Shown piece after piece: positions 1 through 11,498 of a DNA stretch of 64,000 nt. Positions within the stretch are counted from its first letter, which is position 1. Every line of letters starts with the position of its first letter. The notes beneath the pieces were generated by a model. That model was not told the DNA's origin. It did not search any database and was given only the letters and a program-made list of their open reading frames with translations. The stretch is from Siphonodentalium dalli (Eukaryota > Mollusca > Scaphopoda > Gadilida > Siphonodentaliidae). The position numbers and the translations under genes are program-made. The stretch spans positions 144,923,559 to 144,987,558 of the forward strand of contig CP136066.1 of NCBI GenBank assembly GCA_032622095.1, read 5' to 3'.

Positions 1-340
1 GTCCTGAATTATATTGGTTTACAGGGGTATTACCCATGTATGTTCTGTTTCACCATGACTCCATCATGGTTAACTAGAGTATGTTCTGATTGACTTGGAT
101 TTACATGGGTCTTACCTGGGCATGTCCTGTTTCGCCAGTATTTTACAAGAATAAAGTGGGGTACACCATGCCTTTACTTGGAATTTACAACAATATATCG
201 TCTTTACATGGACTTTACATGACTTTACCAGAGTTTATCAATGTTTACCTGAGTTTACCATATTTTAGCAGAGTAGAACCATGTAATCCATGGTTTACCT
301 GGCTTTTACCAGAATGTTTATTTTACACATTTTTCAAGAA
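1..340. repeat. Degenerate TTTAC-rich short tandem repeat
   Basis: Variants of TTTACNTGG recur every 10-20 bases across the block. The 88-codon open frame here (90-356) is a by-product of the repeat and shows no domain or splice context. Confidence 0.5.
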
Positions 341-359
341 TAAATGTATCTCTTAAATA

Positions 360-900
360 GAATGATACATATGTTACTTTTAATGCTTTCTTCTATGCAT
401 CTGTTTTTGTTAGCTCGCTATATGAATGCCATGATTCCCGTCCCCATATGAATATGACAGTTGAGAAGATATATTTGTTCAAGTGACTAAATTCGGTCAC
501 CATTTGTCGAGGATTTGAAATTGTTATGCTAAAAACGACAATTTTGTTATCAATATTAGTACCCCTCCCCCTCAATCCGTGACCCAAACGGCACAAAATG
601 TGGCGTCTTTAACCCACATGATTTGATCCATCGTTGACGACGCGTGAATGAATTTGGTGGAAATTGAATATATTTTGTTAAGATTTTGGTGCCCCTCCCC
701 GTGATCCCATCGCATTTATGACTCGAACCGTGCCACTTGTAACATATTTAAACCACACCATTATACTCCTGATAGCATGGAGAATATTATGTATAAGTTT
801 GGTGGTAATCGACGAATAAAAAAATGCTTATCAAAGTTGCACCGTGCCACGACAGAGGCATTTCAAAAACTGTTGTTGTTGGATGACTCATCTAACTGAT
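360..900. repeat. Fragment of dispersed repeat shared with 7.1-9.5 kb
   Basis: Phrases such as GTGCCCCTCCCC, ATTTAAACCACACCATTA and GGTGGAAAT recur here and throughout 7100-9500, so this is a diverged outlying copy of that family. I see nothing gene-like. From 900 to 1120 nothing is recognisable. Confidence 0.55.
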
Positions 901-1126
901 TAATGCAAAACTATTGATATTATATATATTTGTCCCCGTGATAATTTTAATGCAAATACGTATGGACATATAATAACTGATGTATATTATGCATTAAAAA
1001 GCCAAATTGCACTCAGAGGTGTATGTATTCCACGGAGAGGCGTCCATTTGCATTGAAAGACCGCGAATAAGTTCTGTCGCAGAGTTGCGGCCATATTTGA
1101 TTCATCCAGCTCCCACTCCGCGGTTT

Positions 1127-1240
1127 TTAAGTGCTACAGGTAAAGTTCTGGAGGTGCATTCCATATCTAGAGCTTTCGAATATTCATGAATTCCATATAT
1201 GGAATGCACCTCCAGAACTTTGATCTGTAGCACTTAAAGT
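1127..1240. repeat. Long hairpin (inverted repeat, about 40-bp arms)
   Basis: The left arm TTTAAGTGCTACAG plus AAAGTTCTGGAGGTGCATTC (1127-1165) is the near-perfect reverse complement of the right arm (1197-1239). The loop contains CTAGAGCTTTCGAATATTCA. It looks like a fold-back transposon terminus. Confidence 0.8.
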
Positions 1241-1498
1241 GACGTGAAACACTCTGGTAGGGTAATTAAATAGAAATTGAGAATAATCTTGCTCAAAGTA
1301 GTTATTTTTTACGAATATTAATCCAAATTCCATATCTAGAGCTTTCGAATATTCATGAATTCCATATATGGAATGCACCTCCAGAACTTTGATCTGTAGC
1401 ACTTAAAGTGACGTGAAACACTCTGGTAGGGTAATTAAATAGAAATTGAGAATAATCTTGCTCAAAGTAGTTATTTTTTACGAATATTAATCCAAATT
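1158..1498 (+). repeat. Perfect tandem duplication, 169-bp unit
   Basis: Bases 1158-1326 are repeated immediately at 1327-1495, with no difference seen by eye. The duplication is therefore recent. It includes one arm of the hairpin just upstream and the start of the dispersed repeat called R below. Confidence 0.9.
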
Positions 1499-1775
1499 TA
1501 TAACACAAAAGGCCATTTTCATATAGTAATTAAATGAGTTTTAATAGAGAAATAAATTGTGTTAGTTTATCGTCAAAAGTTGCGTCCCGAATCGAGATGT
1601 AAATATTTACAATTGAGCGTAGTTCACACGATCCTTTCTATATATGGAGTGGTATGGTCGATATCTTTGAAATTTTCGGCGATGTTAGTAGAATGCTACA
1701 TTCTCCAGGTTGCCATATCGCATAAGTACTATAAATTATCGATTTCGCGCACCCGAACAAGTCCATAATATGTCT
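1235..1775 (+). repeat. Dispersed repeat R, copy 1
   Basis: Begins near TTAAAGTGACGTGAAACACT and ends at CATAATATGTCTTTA. Related copies lie at 53740-54085 (same strand) and 51748-52140 (opposite strand). Short TTAAAG/CTTTAA ends suggest a non-autonomous DNA element. Confidence 0.75.
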
Positions 1776-3003
1776 TTAGAGCACAATCCCATGTTTGCAA
1801 TCGTTCCCTGAATTTGTGTAAAGCACACCAATTCCCAAGGCTGGCTAAGGAATAGTTCAACGATTACCCCATTGTTAGGCACACGCAACTCACAACAGAC
1901 AAATAGCACGGGCGCTTCTACGTGGCTTCAATTACCAGAGGCCATAGGGGCACGAACAGCGCTCTGCTTCCCCCAAACATATAATAATTGAAGCTACATT
2001 GAAACGACCGCGCGATTTGTTTGTTATGAGTGGCGCGTGTCGAACAATGGGATATCACTGAAATATTAGTTTGCCAGCCTTGGGAATTGGTGTGATTTAT
2101 CAAAAATACAATATATAAACATCAACAGGACGAACGGAAGGGGGTGGCAATAGCAACACATGCATTCGTTCAATTATTTATTAACTAGCAGAAAAATTAC
2201 ATTTATTATAATTATTCCACAAACTAATCCAGTTCCGAAAATATTCACAGGTACTCATGACCACTAATCCAACGATGAAACTAAACGAATTAACATTTAC
2301 ATTTAGAACCGCTAAATAGTGATATATCCAATAATCCAACAGAATCACCACTTCACTATATAGCGCTCCGCATATCCGATATAACTAACAACAGAACTTG
2401 CATAATCTGGAGGAACCAATGGACTGTAGTAGTAATTTCGAAACAGTTTTCTTGTAAAAGGCGACACGTTTGTCACAAAATAATGATGTGCAGCATTACC
2501 TTTGGCAAAAAGTAAGTTGGTTGTTGGTTACATGTCAAAATTCCATGTCATCATTCTGGCAGACAGACTTCTTCGGAATTCATGATCCACTTATATATAC
2601 AATGTATATAATATAATAGTAAGACACAATCATGCGACTGCCACATTTGACTTTCCAAAAACATCTGCGAGTAACTTGGTTTGTGAAAACGGGTCACCCG
2701 TTAATCACGTGCATGGGACCAGTCCGTGTCGTTTCGGACATATTTATTCACATTCAACGGCGATCATTGCATGGTTAATCGGATTGTTAGGCGTGGCTAA
2801 CGGCCTATTGTGTTGAATCTCGGCGAGCGCACGGATTTCGCGTCGTGGTCAACGCTCAACGGTGCATTTCCAGTTAATTGCATTATGTGGGGTCAATTGT
2901 GCTCTAAGTCGGTCAGAGCACGTGAATAGTTCTTTACCAGAATAAATCTCGTCTTCGACTCGATTGATTCTGGTAAAGAACTATTATTGTGCTCTAACCA
3001 TTA
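1776..3003 (+). mobile_element. MITE with AGAGCACAA ends, interrupted copy
   Basis: The outer parts (1776 to about 1925 and about 2713 to 3003) align with the uninterrupted 436-bp copy at 51113-51548. The middle is inserted or rearranged. Ends read TAGAGCACAATCCC and TTGTGCTCTAACC. A hairpin at 2928-2992 (arms GTTCTTTACCAGAAT and its complement) is conserved in both copies. The sequence between 2100 and 2700 resembles nothing else in the window. Confidence 0.75.
1826..2098. repeat. Imperfect fold-back inside the MITE (about 110-bp arms)
   Basis: CACCAATTCCCAAGGCTGGC near 1826 recurs as its reverse complement near 2075-2094. Similarity continues inward through GGCTTCAATTA and its partner near 1985. 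The left end of the MITE thus appears twice in inverted orientation. Confidence 0.8.
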
Positions 3004-3281
3004 CTTAAACCGCGGGGGGGGGTGGCTGCATGGGTGAATTAGATATGGCTCTACATAGTTATCTCGCTTATAGATTGGACATATTAAGCAATGGACACAT
3101 CATACCAAGCATGTGCGTCACATAAATATTATGTTGATCTATTTAAAGCTTTTGCAAATAATTATGACATTCGAGACAAGTAATTATTTGTGTTTTAACT
3201 GCCTTTTCCAGAACATCCGCATTACAGTATATGTCCTTGATTTCCCCTTAAAGCGAAAGTTAGCATTTCGTTCGTTTCCAG

Positions 3282-3422
3282 GTAGCGAAAGTGTCAGTAA
3301 CTCCGATGAAGGGGAAGTTGACAAGAGAAAAAACTTCGGTCACTTTAAAAAGAGGAAAAACTTCGGTCACTTTAAAAAGAGAAGAAATTATGGAGGATTT
3401 CATGTGGGAGGAAAGAGAAGCG
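3282..3422 (+). CDS. Internal exon of a putative neuropeptide precursor
   Basis: Seen: a 141-bp open stretch preceded by a pyrimidine-rich acceptor (TTCGTTCGTTTCCAG) and followed by a strong donor (GTGAGTAT). Both boundaries fall after codon position 1, so the exon is symmetric. It encodes 47 residues: a Ser/Asp/Glu-rich spacer (NSDEGEVD), then KR, KNFGHF, KKR, KNFGHF, KKR, RNYGGFHVGG, KR, SG. The KNFGHF-KKR unit is a 27-bp tandem duplication. Family knowledge: acidic spacers alternating with short peptides between dibasic KR/KKR sites are the hallmark of peptide-hormone precursors cut by prohormone convertases, and Gly before KR usually gives a C-terminal amide. Inference: mature peptides would be KNFGHF (twice) and an amidated RNYGGFHVG. 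No exact known family is recognised. The signal-peptide exon is not visible upstream, where the DNA is transposon-derived. A probable terminal exon lies at 21008. An alternative acceptor at 3212 would add upstream residues. Confidence 0.6.
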
Positions 3423-3429
3423 GTGAGTA

Positions 3430-3570
3430 TATATAATATACTAGAAGGGTTACCCGGCGTTGCCCAGGTTAAAGTGACGTGAAACCCTCTGCATACTGTG
3501 GATATATGGCGGGAATAGAGGATACTCTTGTTCTAAGCGTTACCCATATTTTCATAAATTATATATCCAA
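3430..3570 (+). repeat. Transposon-end fragment related to repeat R
   Basis: GGTTACCCGGCGTTGCCCAG leads into TTAAAGTGACGTGAAACCCT, which matches the start of repeat R. It lies just inside the presumed intron after the 3282-3422 exon. Confidence 0.55.
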
Positions 3571-4640
3571 ATAGCATCACAAAGCATGATTCTTACACAC
3601 GAAATATAAGTAGTAGCTCACCTTGTCGGATCGGAGCGATTGTCATGTGGTTTATCGCGATTAATCCGTCCCACCAATAAATAACTATTATTTATTTACA
3701 ATTGCGTATACGTCAGACGTTATAACATGAACATCATAAACATATTAGTTCGCAAAAATAAAAGACGACAATTGGGTTTCATATAGAGATGTATCAATCA
3801 ATCTAGTGGGTTTGACTAAGATTTTGAGGACACCTGGGGTCAATACTATGAACAATTTTATACCTGTAAATACAAATTGTATTTATTAATTTGTAATTAC
3901 AAATTTGTGTTAACTATCACAGTGGTTTCATAGTACAGGGAAAATTTAGCCGTATTATTGTAATACCTTAGACTGGACGAGAGGTGAAACCCTAAAAGGC
4001 AGCTGTAAAACTTAGAAAAAACTAACTCCACACTCTGCTCCCATGCACCTGTTATCAGTGTTATCTGAATACCAGTTCAAATTAGACGGACATGCATGTA
4101 GAGCTAAAATAAATGACAACAATTTATATGGGGAAGTTACAATGCGTGCTATCATATTGTGATTATCACTAACGCCGGTACTATGAAACGATGAGCTAAC
4201 AAAATCTCGCAAATTTCACAAAGATCTACTGCTGATTATTGTAGATTGCTTACGGACAAACCTTTGCTTGTGAGTGATTCACAATATATTGAATCACGGC
4301 GGGCCAAAGTTACAAAAGAAATAACCAATCATAAGTTGAGAGGTGGTCGCTTCTCAGAGCTATCCAATCGGTTCACGGATTGCTAAGTTGATGACCACTT
4401 GTCTGCGCAAGTTAACAATTAAACGGTTCGTTTGTAGTGTGTGTTTGTAAGTACAAGTCAGTGTAATAACGAGTACTACAAACAATTTGGTATCATTGTT
4501 TTTACAAATTACAAATTTACAATCATTCAGTTTGTGAAAATAAAATATTATTTTGATGGTATAGCATTATATATATTGTGACCATCCTATTATTTCAAAC
4601 TGATCCGCTACTCTTATCATAACACATCGAGGCAGTAACG
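3570..4640. other. Intergenic or intronic, with CATAGTATTGACC-type repeat pieces
   Basis: No supported gene. TCAATACTATGAA (3840-3853), TTTCATAGTAC (3926) and ACTATGAAACG (4180) belong to the family also seen at 6490-6690 and 17840-18030. AT-rich TACAAATT palindromes surround them. Confidence 0.4.
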
Positions 4641-4897
4641 TGGCTCCATTTTATCGGGAGGGGGTGTATCGAAACAGGGACGTGCTAATGGTCTCGGTTA
4701 TAGGAGTGGTGCGGGGGCCCCGGGGTCCAGTCGGTAGTGCCAGGTGCATTACACCGTCACAGGCCGTCCATCGCTGACGAAGCTGGTCCAACCCCGTCAT
4801 ATGGAGGGTGACCGGAATCGTGTATCTGGGCAAGTTTGTCAGTTGCTTTCCAGGGGTCGGTGGTTTCTACACGCAGTGGGACGATTTCTCGGTGAAA

Positions 4898-5578
4898 TCA
4901 AGCCTCTGCATGGTCTTTCCTCCACCCGTAAAATTCACAACGTCGTGTGTGGCCTAGCGATAAACGATAGTGAACACGGGAATCATGCACACTGCCAGGT
5001 AAGCGTGTACTGGCGAAATAAATGTACAGGTCTGGACCACAAACAATTGCACAGTTAATGGAATGGACATGGTGCCTATTCACATAACTCCGTTCGTCGA
5101 CAGCAGGGGGGATAACTCTGATGTGTGAACCGTCTACCAATCCACACACTCCCGGAATACCGCTGATGTCGAAAAAGTTCTCTGCAATTTGAACTGGGTT
5201 CCTTGGCCAGCGAATAACATCCGGTGCTAAATCCACTACGAGTGGTGCCACCTTATGCACAACTCGTTTCACGGTGTCTCTTCCAATGCCATGGCAGTCT
5301 TTCACCATATGGTAAAAACCATTCGTTCCCAAAAAATGAAGGAAAACTAAGATCTGCTGCCGTGGTGTCAGTGGTCTGCTACGACCGGTCATTGGCAATA
5401 GATAATCGCCAATCTTCTCCACCAATAACTCCACCACACTTTCGGGCACCCTGTACCTCTCCCGGAATTCGTACAGCAATGAAGTTTCGAACCTTCTTTC
5501 TAAAAAGATACGTTCTCGTCTAGGAGGACGCCCGCCAATAACCACCAAATCGATATCCTCATCGGAAGAATACGCCAT
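4898..5578 (-). pseudogene. PIF/Harbinger (HARBI1-like) transposase, C-terminally truncated
   Basis: The frame runs from 5653. The better start is the Met at 5578 (MAYSSDEDID), because the 25 upstream residues are hydrophobic and not typical. About 226 residues follow: an N-terminal helical part (ETSLLYEFRERYRVPES, LTPRQQILVFLHFLGT, a DNA-binding-like helix GIGRDTVKRVV) and the start of the DDE nuclease fold (GVCGLVDGSHIRV with the first Asp, then PGSVHDSRV with the second). Known members run 350-400 residues and have a third acidic residue near a VVENAFGRLK-type motif. Here the frame stops about 25 residues after HDSRV and I cannot find that motif downstream, so the enzyme is very probably dead. 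A splice-donor-like GTGAGTG lies on the minus strand just upstream at 5650-5656. Several MITE families in the window have TAA or TTA duplications of the kind Harbinger transposases make, so a relative of this gene may have mobilised them. Confidence 0.85.
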
Positions 5579-5849
5579 TGTAAATGAATAGTTCAAAACA
5601 GCTAAATGCAGTATATATATACCCGGCGTAAAAATAAATAGGACAAACTTCACTCACCGTTAACATTCTTGGATATATCATTGATTATGGAAATACATGT
5701 TACATGATAATGTTGGCTATAATCCGCAAGTATCACTCACTATTTGTATTAATCAACAACTTTTGTCAGAGATGTTGTGACTCATACGATTTGGCGGCTA
5801 CTCGCCCCGTCCTATTCTGAACAGCTGTAATGTGCCAGGCACCGTGTTC

Positions 5850-6120
5850 CCAAGACCACTATCGCATGTCCCTGTTTATGAGATTTCCATTGATAACACA
5901 TTTTCATAAGGGGGTGGGGGCTACATACATGCGAATCAGATGGTTCTATATGCTCTGGTTTAAGGATGTGAAAATCGACAATTTATGTTTGACACCCTAT
6001 ATAGACATTCTACACAAGTTCTTTAACGTTGTAACTTTCAATAAATTGGGTAATTTCAGTAGTTACAAGGAACACATACTGCTACCTCACATCCAAGCTG
6101 ACACCCCATAAGGTTTGACA
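5850..6120 (+). repeat. Diverged copy of the 6170-6690 dispersed repeat
   Basis: GAGATTTCCATTGATAACACATTTTCA followed by AAGGATGTGAAAATC parallels 6385-6500 and 17670-17790. The 93-codon frame over it has no protein features. Confidence 0.5.
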
Positions 6121-6169
6121 ATTTATAAATATAGGCCATTTCAATCCAAACTTTTGACCAAAGGAGGTA

Positions 6170-6690
6170 AATATGCAAATGTTGGTCTAAAACAAAACAT
6201 ACCCCTTTATAAATTGTTGGAAAAAACAAAATAACAGAACAAGTTCAACCTATTGTTGTTGTAAAATTTCCAATTCATGTTGTTTCAGGTATCAAATTTC
6301 CAGCTGTTGAACGTGTTGATAAAATGTTTGGAGCGAGAAACATAACCCAACCCCCTTGTCGCGACGTCCCTGTGCGTTGTACTTGAGATTTCCAGCTGAC
6401 AAAATATTTTCACGAGGAGGTGAATCGACCCCTTGTCGCCACGTCCCTGCGTATCATAGATATATATATTATCCGGGTTAAGGGTGCGAAAACTGAAAAA
6501 ATATGTTTCATAGTACTCGAACATTCTTTGTGATTGGAGATATTTGTAAATACAAAGAACACGTACTATTTGTGATTTATGTTTGTAATCGTAGGTTCAT
6601 AGTATTGGCGGAATGATACATTGTTATTTCTTACAAACAATTGTAGATTCTTACAAAGAAAAAGTTTCATAGTATTGACCCCAGGTTGTC
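6170..6690 (+). repeat. Dispersed repeat, copy paired with 17500-18032
   Basis: Long matching stretches include CCAACCCCCTTGTCGCGACG style blocks, GAGATTTCCAGCTGA, GTAGGTTCATAGTATT and TTCATAGTATTGACCCCAG, in the same order in both copies. A duplicated CTTGTCGC-ACGTCCCTG phrase lies inside. 6700-7080 shows nothing recognisable. Confidence 0.75.
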
Positions 6691-7079
6691 ATATTTCCAT
6701 GAAGATACAGATATTTTAAAGTATTGTCCAGGTGCTCCTCTGTTCATGGTGCTATATACTGGCTAATTATTCTCAGTTTTAAAGAAATGTTGCTATGCAA
6801 CTATATCAGCTGCATGTGCCCGACTCAGAGCGAGATTTTGAGTTGTTTATGTTAGGCGATGAGTCTGTTCTAAAACATGAATATATCTTCTGTATATTGG
6901 GCAGATATAACCTTGTCAGGTGTCAGTATTATAAGAAATTATATTTGACGGCACACTGTGATCAATGTTGTTGAACAGTCCTTCTATATATACATTTCCA
7001 TATCTCTTGTAACTTTTGTATGGAAACTATATTGAATGGGCAGACTCAATTGTGTTATAATATTAACATGTAACTAATA

Positions 7080-9515
7080 TTTTAACATGTACCATTCTCT
7101 TCCTCGTAAAAAGTTACCACTTTTAGAATGCCTTGGTGCCATCTCGATTGTATCCCGTGAAGTTATATATAAAACACATACAGACAGACATATATTTGCA
7201 TATATATTTAGGCATCAAATGTGACGTTTTAACACGCACGATTTGATTCCTCGTATCATTTAAGAAGAACGTGTATGAATTTGATGTTAATTTGCACTAA
7301 ACATAATTCTATCAGTTTTGGTAAACCGCCCGTCCCTATTTAGGACTCAAGCGGCACCACATTTGACATAATTAAACCCCAAACTTACGACTCATTATAG
7401 AGATGAATATATATAAAAAAAATTAACACTGGCGAGTATACAAATTCGTATCAATTTAGGGCCCCCACATCTCTCACCGAAATGGCACACATTTGGCGTA
7501 TTTAAACCACACGATTAGAATCCTCGAATCACGGAGAAGAATATGTATCAGTCTGGTGGAAATCGGCACTAAACATAATTTATTGTTTATCAATTGTTGT
7601 GTCTCTCTCACCCTTTCTCGAATGGCACCACTTTTGACATCTTTAAACTACACAATTAGACTCCTGATACCATGGAGATGATTATTTATAAGTTTAGTGC
7701 TGATCGGCGACTAAACAATATTTTTTATCAAATTTAGTGCCCACCCCACCCCATCTCTCACACAAACAGCACCAATATATCGTCTTTAAATCACATGATT
7801 TTATTTTCCATATCATGGATAAGAATGTTTATCAATTTGGTGAAAATTGGCGCTAAAATTATTGTGTATGAATGCTGGTGCCCCTCTCATTTTCAGTGCA
7901 CCCTGACTCGAATGACGCCACTTTTAACAGTTTTAAGCCACATCATTAGACTCATCATACCATGTGGAGGATTTAAAAAAAGTTTGGTAGCAATGGGTGA
8001 CTAAAACAATTCTTAACAACGTTAGTGCCCCCCCCCCATTCTCACATCCAAACGACACCAATTTGGCGTCTTTAAATCACACAATTAGATTCCTTGTTTC
8101 ATGGAGAAGAATATGTATCAATTTGGTGGAAATCGGCGCTAACATCATTTGTGGATGATTTTGTAAAAGTTTTTGTATAAAATTGCGAGTATACAAATCC
8201 GTATACACTTTAGGGCCCCCATATCTCTCAACCAAAACGACACTAATTTAGCGTATCTAAACCAAACGATTAGATTTCTCGTATCACGGAGGATATATAT
8301 CAATCTGGTGGAAATCGGCGCTAAACATATTGTTCGTCTTTTTTGTGTTCCTCTCACCCTCTATGCACCCTGACTCCAATGGCCCATGTGTGACAGTTTG
8401 CGACATCCTTAAACCACCCACTTAGACTCCTCATATCATGGAGATGATTATTGATAAGTTTGGTACTAATCGGCGACTAAACCAGTGTTGATCAAATTTA
8501 GTGCTCACTAACCCCCAACTGTCACCCAAAACAGCACCAACATGGCGTCAATAATCACACGATCAGACTCCTCGTATTATGGATAAGAGTGCGTATCACT
8601 TTGGTGGAAATTGTCGCTAAACTTATTGCGTATCAATCTTGGTGCCCCTCTGCCTTTCCCTGACTCGAATGACGCCACTTTTGACGGATTTAAGCCACAC
8701 CATACCATGGGGGATGCTAAGTATAAATGTGGTGGCGACTAAACCCATTCAAATTGAGTGCCCCTTCCACAAACTTTCATCCAAATGACAGCAATTTGGA
8801 GTCTTTAAATCGCACAATTAAATTCATTTTATCATGAAAAAGAATATACATCAATTTTGTGGAAATCGGCGCTAAAATTAGTTTTATCAATATTGGTGGC
8901 CCTCTCCCCTCTGTGCATCCCTGACGCGAATGGCGCCACGTTTGACATATTTAAAAAGCACCATTAGATTCCTCATATCACGGCAATGATTATATAAAAG
9001 TTTCGTGGAAATCGGCGGCAAAATTTTTGTCTGCCCCTCCCCTGTTCTGCCCCTGACAACGGCGTCACTCTAGAAAATTCTAAGCCGCACCATTATCTTT
9101 CTCGCAAAATGTTACCCCTAGTAGACCCGTTTGGTGCCATCTAGATGGTCCCTCGGCGCTAAACTTAGTTTATCAATTTTGGTGCCCCTCTCCCCTTCCA
9201 TGTGTCCCTGACTCGAACGGCGCCACTTTTGACATATTTAAACCATACCATCAGATTCCTTATATCATGAGGATGATTATATATAAGTTTCGTGGCAATC
9301 GGCGACATTTTTTTCCCTGCCCCTCCCCATTTTTTGCCCCTGACAACAACCGCGTCACTTTAGAAAATTCTAACCCGCACCATTATCTTTCTCGTGAAAA
9401 GTTGCCCCTAGTAGACCCCTTTAGTGCCATATAGATGGTCCCCTGTGAATTTCTATAGAACACAGACAGACAGACAGACAGACAATCGCAAATATAGATA
9501 TAGATAGATGTACAT
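7080..9515 (+). repeat. Degenerate tandem array, about 135-145-bp unit
   Basis: A consensus of roughly CGTCTTTAAACCACACGATT, AGACTCCTCATATCATGGAG, GGTGGAAATCGGCGCTAAAC and TTTGGTGCCCCTCTCCC recurs about 15 times with heavy divergence and alternating subtypes. The array ends in a (GACA)n run at 9470-9485. Short open frames inside are by-products. Confidence 0.75.
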
Positions 9516-9585
9516 ACTCAAAATGCATTAAAGAGATCCCCTTCCAGCGATTTAATTGTACTTAGAAAATTCCTATGGCGTCGGA

Positions 9586-9684
9586 GGGGGGGGGGGGGGG
9601 TCTGGAAAAAAATTGCAGACACGAGGCTCCATAAATAATTTCCGACCTCAAGGTACCCATCACCCCCCCCCCCCCCCCCCCCCC
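9586..9684. repeat. 15-G run and 22-C run about 60 bp apart
   Basis: G at 9586-9600 and C at 9663-9684, with an ACCTCAAGGTACC stretch between. These are homopolymers prone to sequencing error and capable of pairing with each other. 9720-10055 shows no recognisable feature. Confidence 0.9.
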
Positions 9685-10055
9685 ACTATTTGCAAAAAAA
9701 AAATATATATCGTTTTCTTCGGCAAAATTTAGGACCCACCCCCTTATCCCATATTTGATATCTTTAAATGCTTTTTTTCTTCTTATTGTTGTTTATTGGG
9801 AATACCATCCCAAATGTATTCCTGGTTCACTCTTGTTTCCAATCCTGTTCCACTATCTATTTTACAAGTCACTGAAATTGACTAAATAGATGTGCCATCC
9901 TACCATATCATTTAGTCTTCACCATTATTATTATTAAGGGAAAGGAGCGTTTCCTAAGTTGAAATAAACTTGTGCTCCGATCTCCATTGTACTCCCATCA
10001 TATTTTTCTGTTGTCACAGCTTGTGACAGTTTGCGATGATGATGACGACATGAAT

Positions 10056-10261
10056 ATATATATAGCGAGTTTCAAAATATGCACTACTTGCTCAGGTTTC
10101 ATCTTGTTAAAACAACTGGTTTTCACATGTGAGAAAGCTAAGGTGTTAATCTATCTAATAATATACTAAATACGCTCTGAGTGTGACTAGAAATCCCCCC
10201 ATATACGACGAAAATCGTAAAAGAGAGAGAAACGAATTACATTAGTATTTCGAAAATGTTT
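10056..10261 (+). repeat. Left 206-bp direct repeat flanking a LINE insertion
   Basis: Matches 11499-11703 with one substitution (CGCTCTG versus CGCCCTG) and a one-base C-run difference. It abuts the LINE body exactly on one side and is read here as a long target-site duplication. Confidence 0.88.
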
Positions 10262-11498
10262 ATTATTCGGTGGTCATTCCAAAAGGTTTATACGGATCTG
10301 AACTTTTATGGTGTGTGAATAACACTCTATGCGACCGTCTCGAGAGAACGCACCGTTTCTGTCTAAAATATTATCAGGGTCTTCATAATCGCACAAAAAC
10401 AGTTATAGCTCAAGGATTAGTCGGTATGTCGTCAATGGTATCATTAATAGAAAAACGTAAACTGTCATTCATTGGTTCAATGTGCAATCTTTCGTCGAAC
10501 AAAACCGCAAAAGATGTATTTACTACACGGTTATACCAATACCTAATGTTTCCTTCAGCTTCACATTCTAATTTCATGGTTGATATCATTTGTACATTGG
10601 ACAAATATGGAATGACCGAATATTTCGAGAAATACTTATTAAATGTGACCTTTCCCAACAAATTATCATGGAAAAATATAACGAAGACCTCATGGTTAAA
10701 TATAAATAGAGATGAATGGGAATGTAGCAAAGGCGATGATACTCGATTAAACCGTTACTCGGCACTTCAGCCTAAATTATGCATGTCTAGGCTATGGGAA
10801 AACTGTTACATATATCCCAAGCATAAAGATTCTTATCTCCTTGTAGCACGTCTTATTTCCATTCTTGAAACGGACGAACAATCGTGCCTATTGTGTGACA
10901 GGAAATACAATGATCTGGTCAGACATGCATTAATCGAGTGTGTCTCAATATGTGATACCCGTAATATGTTTGAATTTGACCTATTAAACGAATTTCATGT
11001 AGACGTATACATGCAATATGATAGTTTGAATGCGGAATCCAAAACGCGAGTTCTATTATCCGGAATAGCTGAACTTGACCATTGTATACGCGAAATAGAT
11101 AATGAATTGATCGATTTTTTCGTTAGGAAATCAGCTTCTCTATGGAAAGCATATGTTGATAGCATATCATCATTTATGCCTGTACCTCCATAGATCTGTA
11201 TTAAAATGATATATACGTACGCGTGACATACGACTGTATATCCACATCTCTATGATTGTACATCATATGTGTAATTGCTATGTATAATGAACATGTAGAC
11301 GCATACTTGTATTATGCAACCACAATCAATTGTATATAGCTGGTATTCGTCGCGAATTATACTCAAATAATTTTCGATATATTGTTTTTTCACGCACATT
11401 ATGCCAATGAATATGTTTAATGTATAATTATGTTAATTATGTAATAATGTGTATGTGATTTTATACACTATATCTTCGTTTACGGGGGAAATAAAGTC
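10262..11498 (+). mobile_element. 5'-truncated LINE copy, same family as 39.3-45.1 kb
   Basis: About 1237 bp. It starts inside the ORF2 C-terminal region and ends with GGGGAAATAAAGTCATATAT, matching the 3' end of the full-length element (GGAAATAAAGGCATATATA). It is flanked by 206-bp direct repeats. Confidence 0.88.
10270..11193 (+). pseudogene. LINE ORF2 C-terminal fragment (307 codons, uninterrupted)
   Basis: Reads VIPKGLYGSELL, HRFCLKYYQGL, then a long C-terminal domain with a CCHC zinc-knuckle pattern (CLLCDRKYNDLVRHALIEC) near residues 212-231. It lines up with roughly the last 310 residues of the ORF2 at 41309-44770. The endonuclease and all reverse-transcriptase catalytic motifs are absent, so it cannot act as an enzyme. 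The fragment has no ATG; the frame opens at GTG or upstream. Absence of stops indicates a recent insertion. It is a dead-on-arrival copy, not a gene. Confidence 0.88.

Noticed and set aside
4651-5058. Forward and reverse ORFs overlapping the Harbinger gene
   Set aside because: Shadow frames with no similarity to known families; they do not supply the missing transposase C-terminus.
7080-9515. CRISPR-like array of spaced repeats
   Set aside because: Repeats are long, diverged and without unique spacers of constant length; the genome is eukaryotic.
10190-10240. Dibasic-rich reading DENRKRER as another peptide exon
   Set aside because: No acceptor upstream and no peptide repeat; it lies in the duplicated LINE flank.
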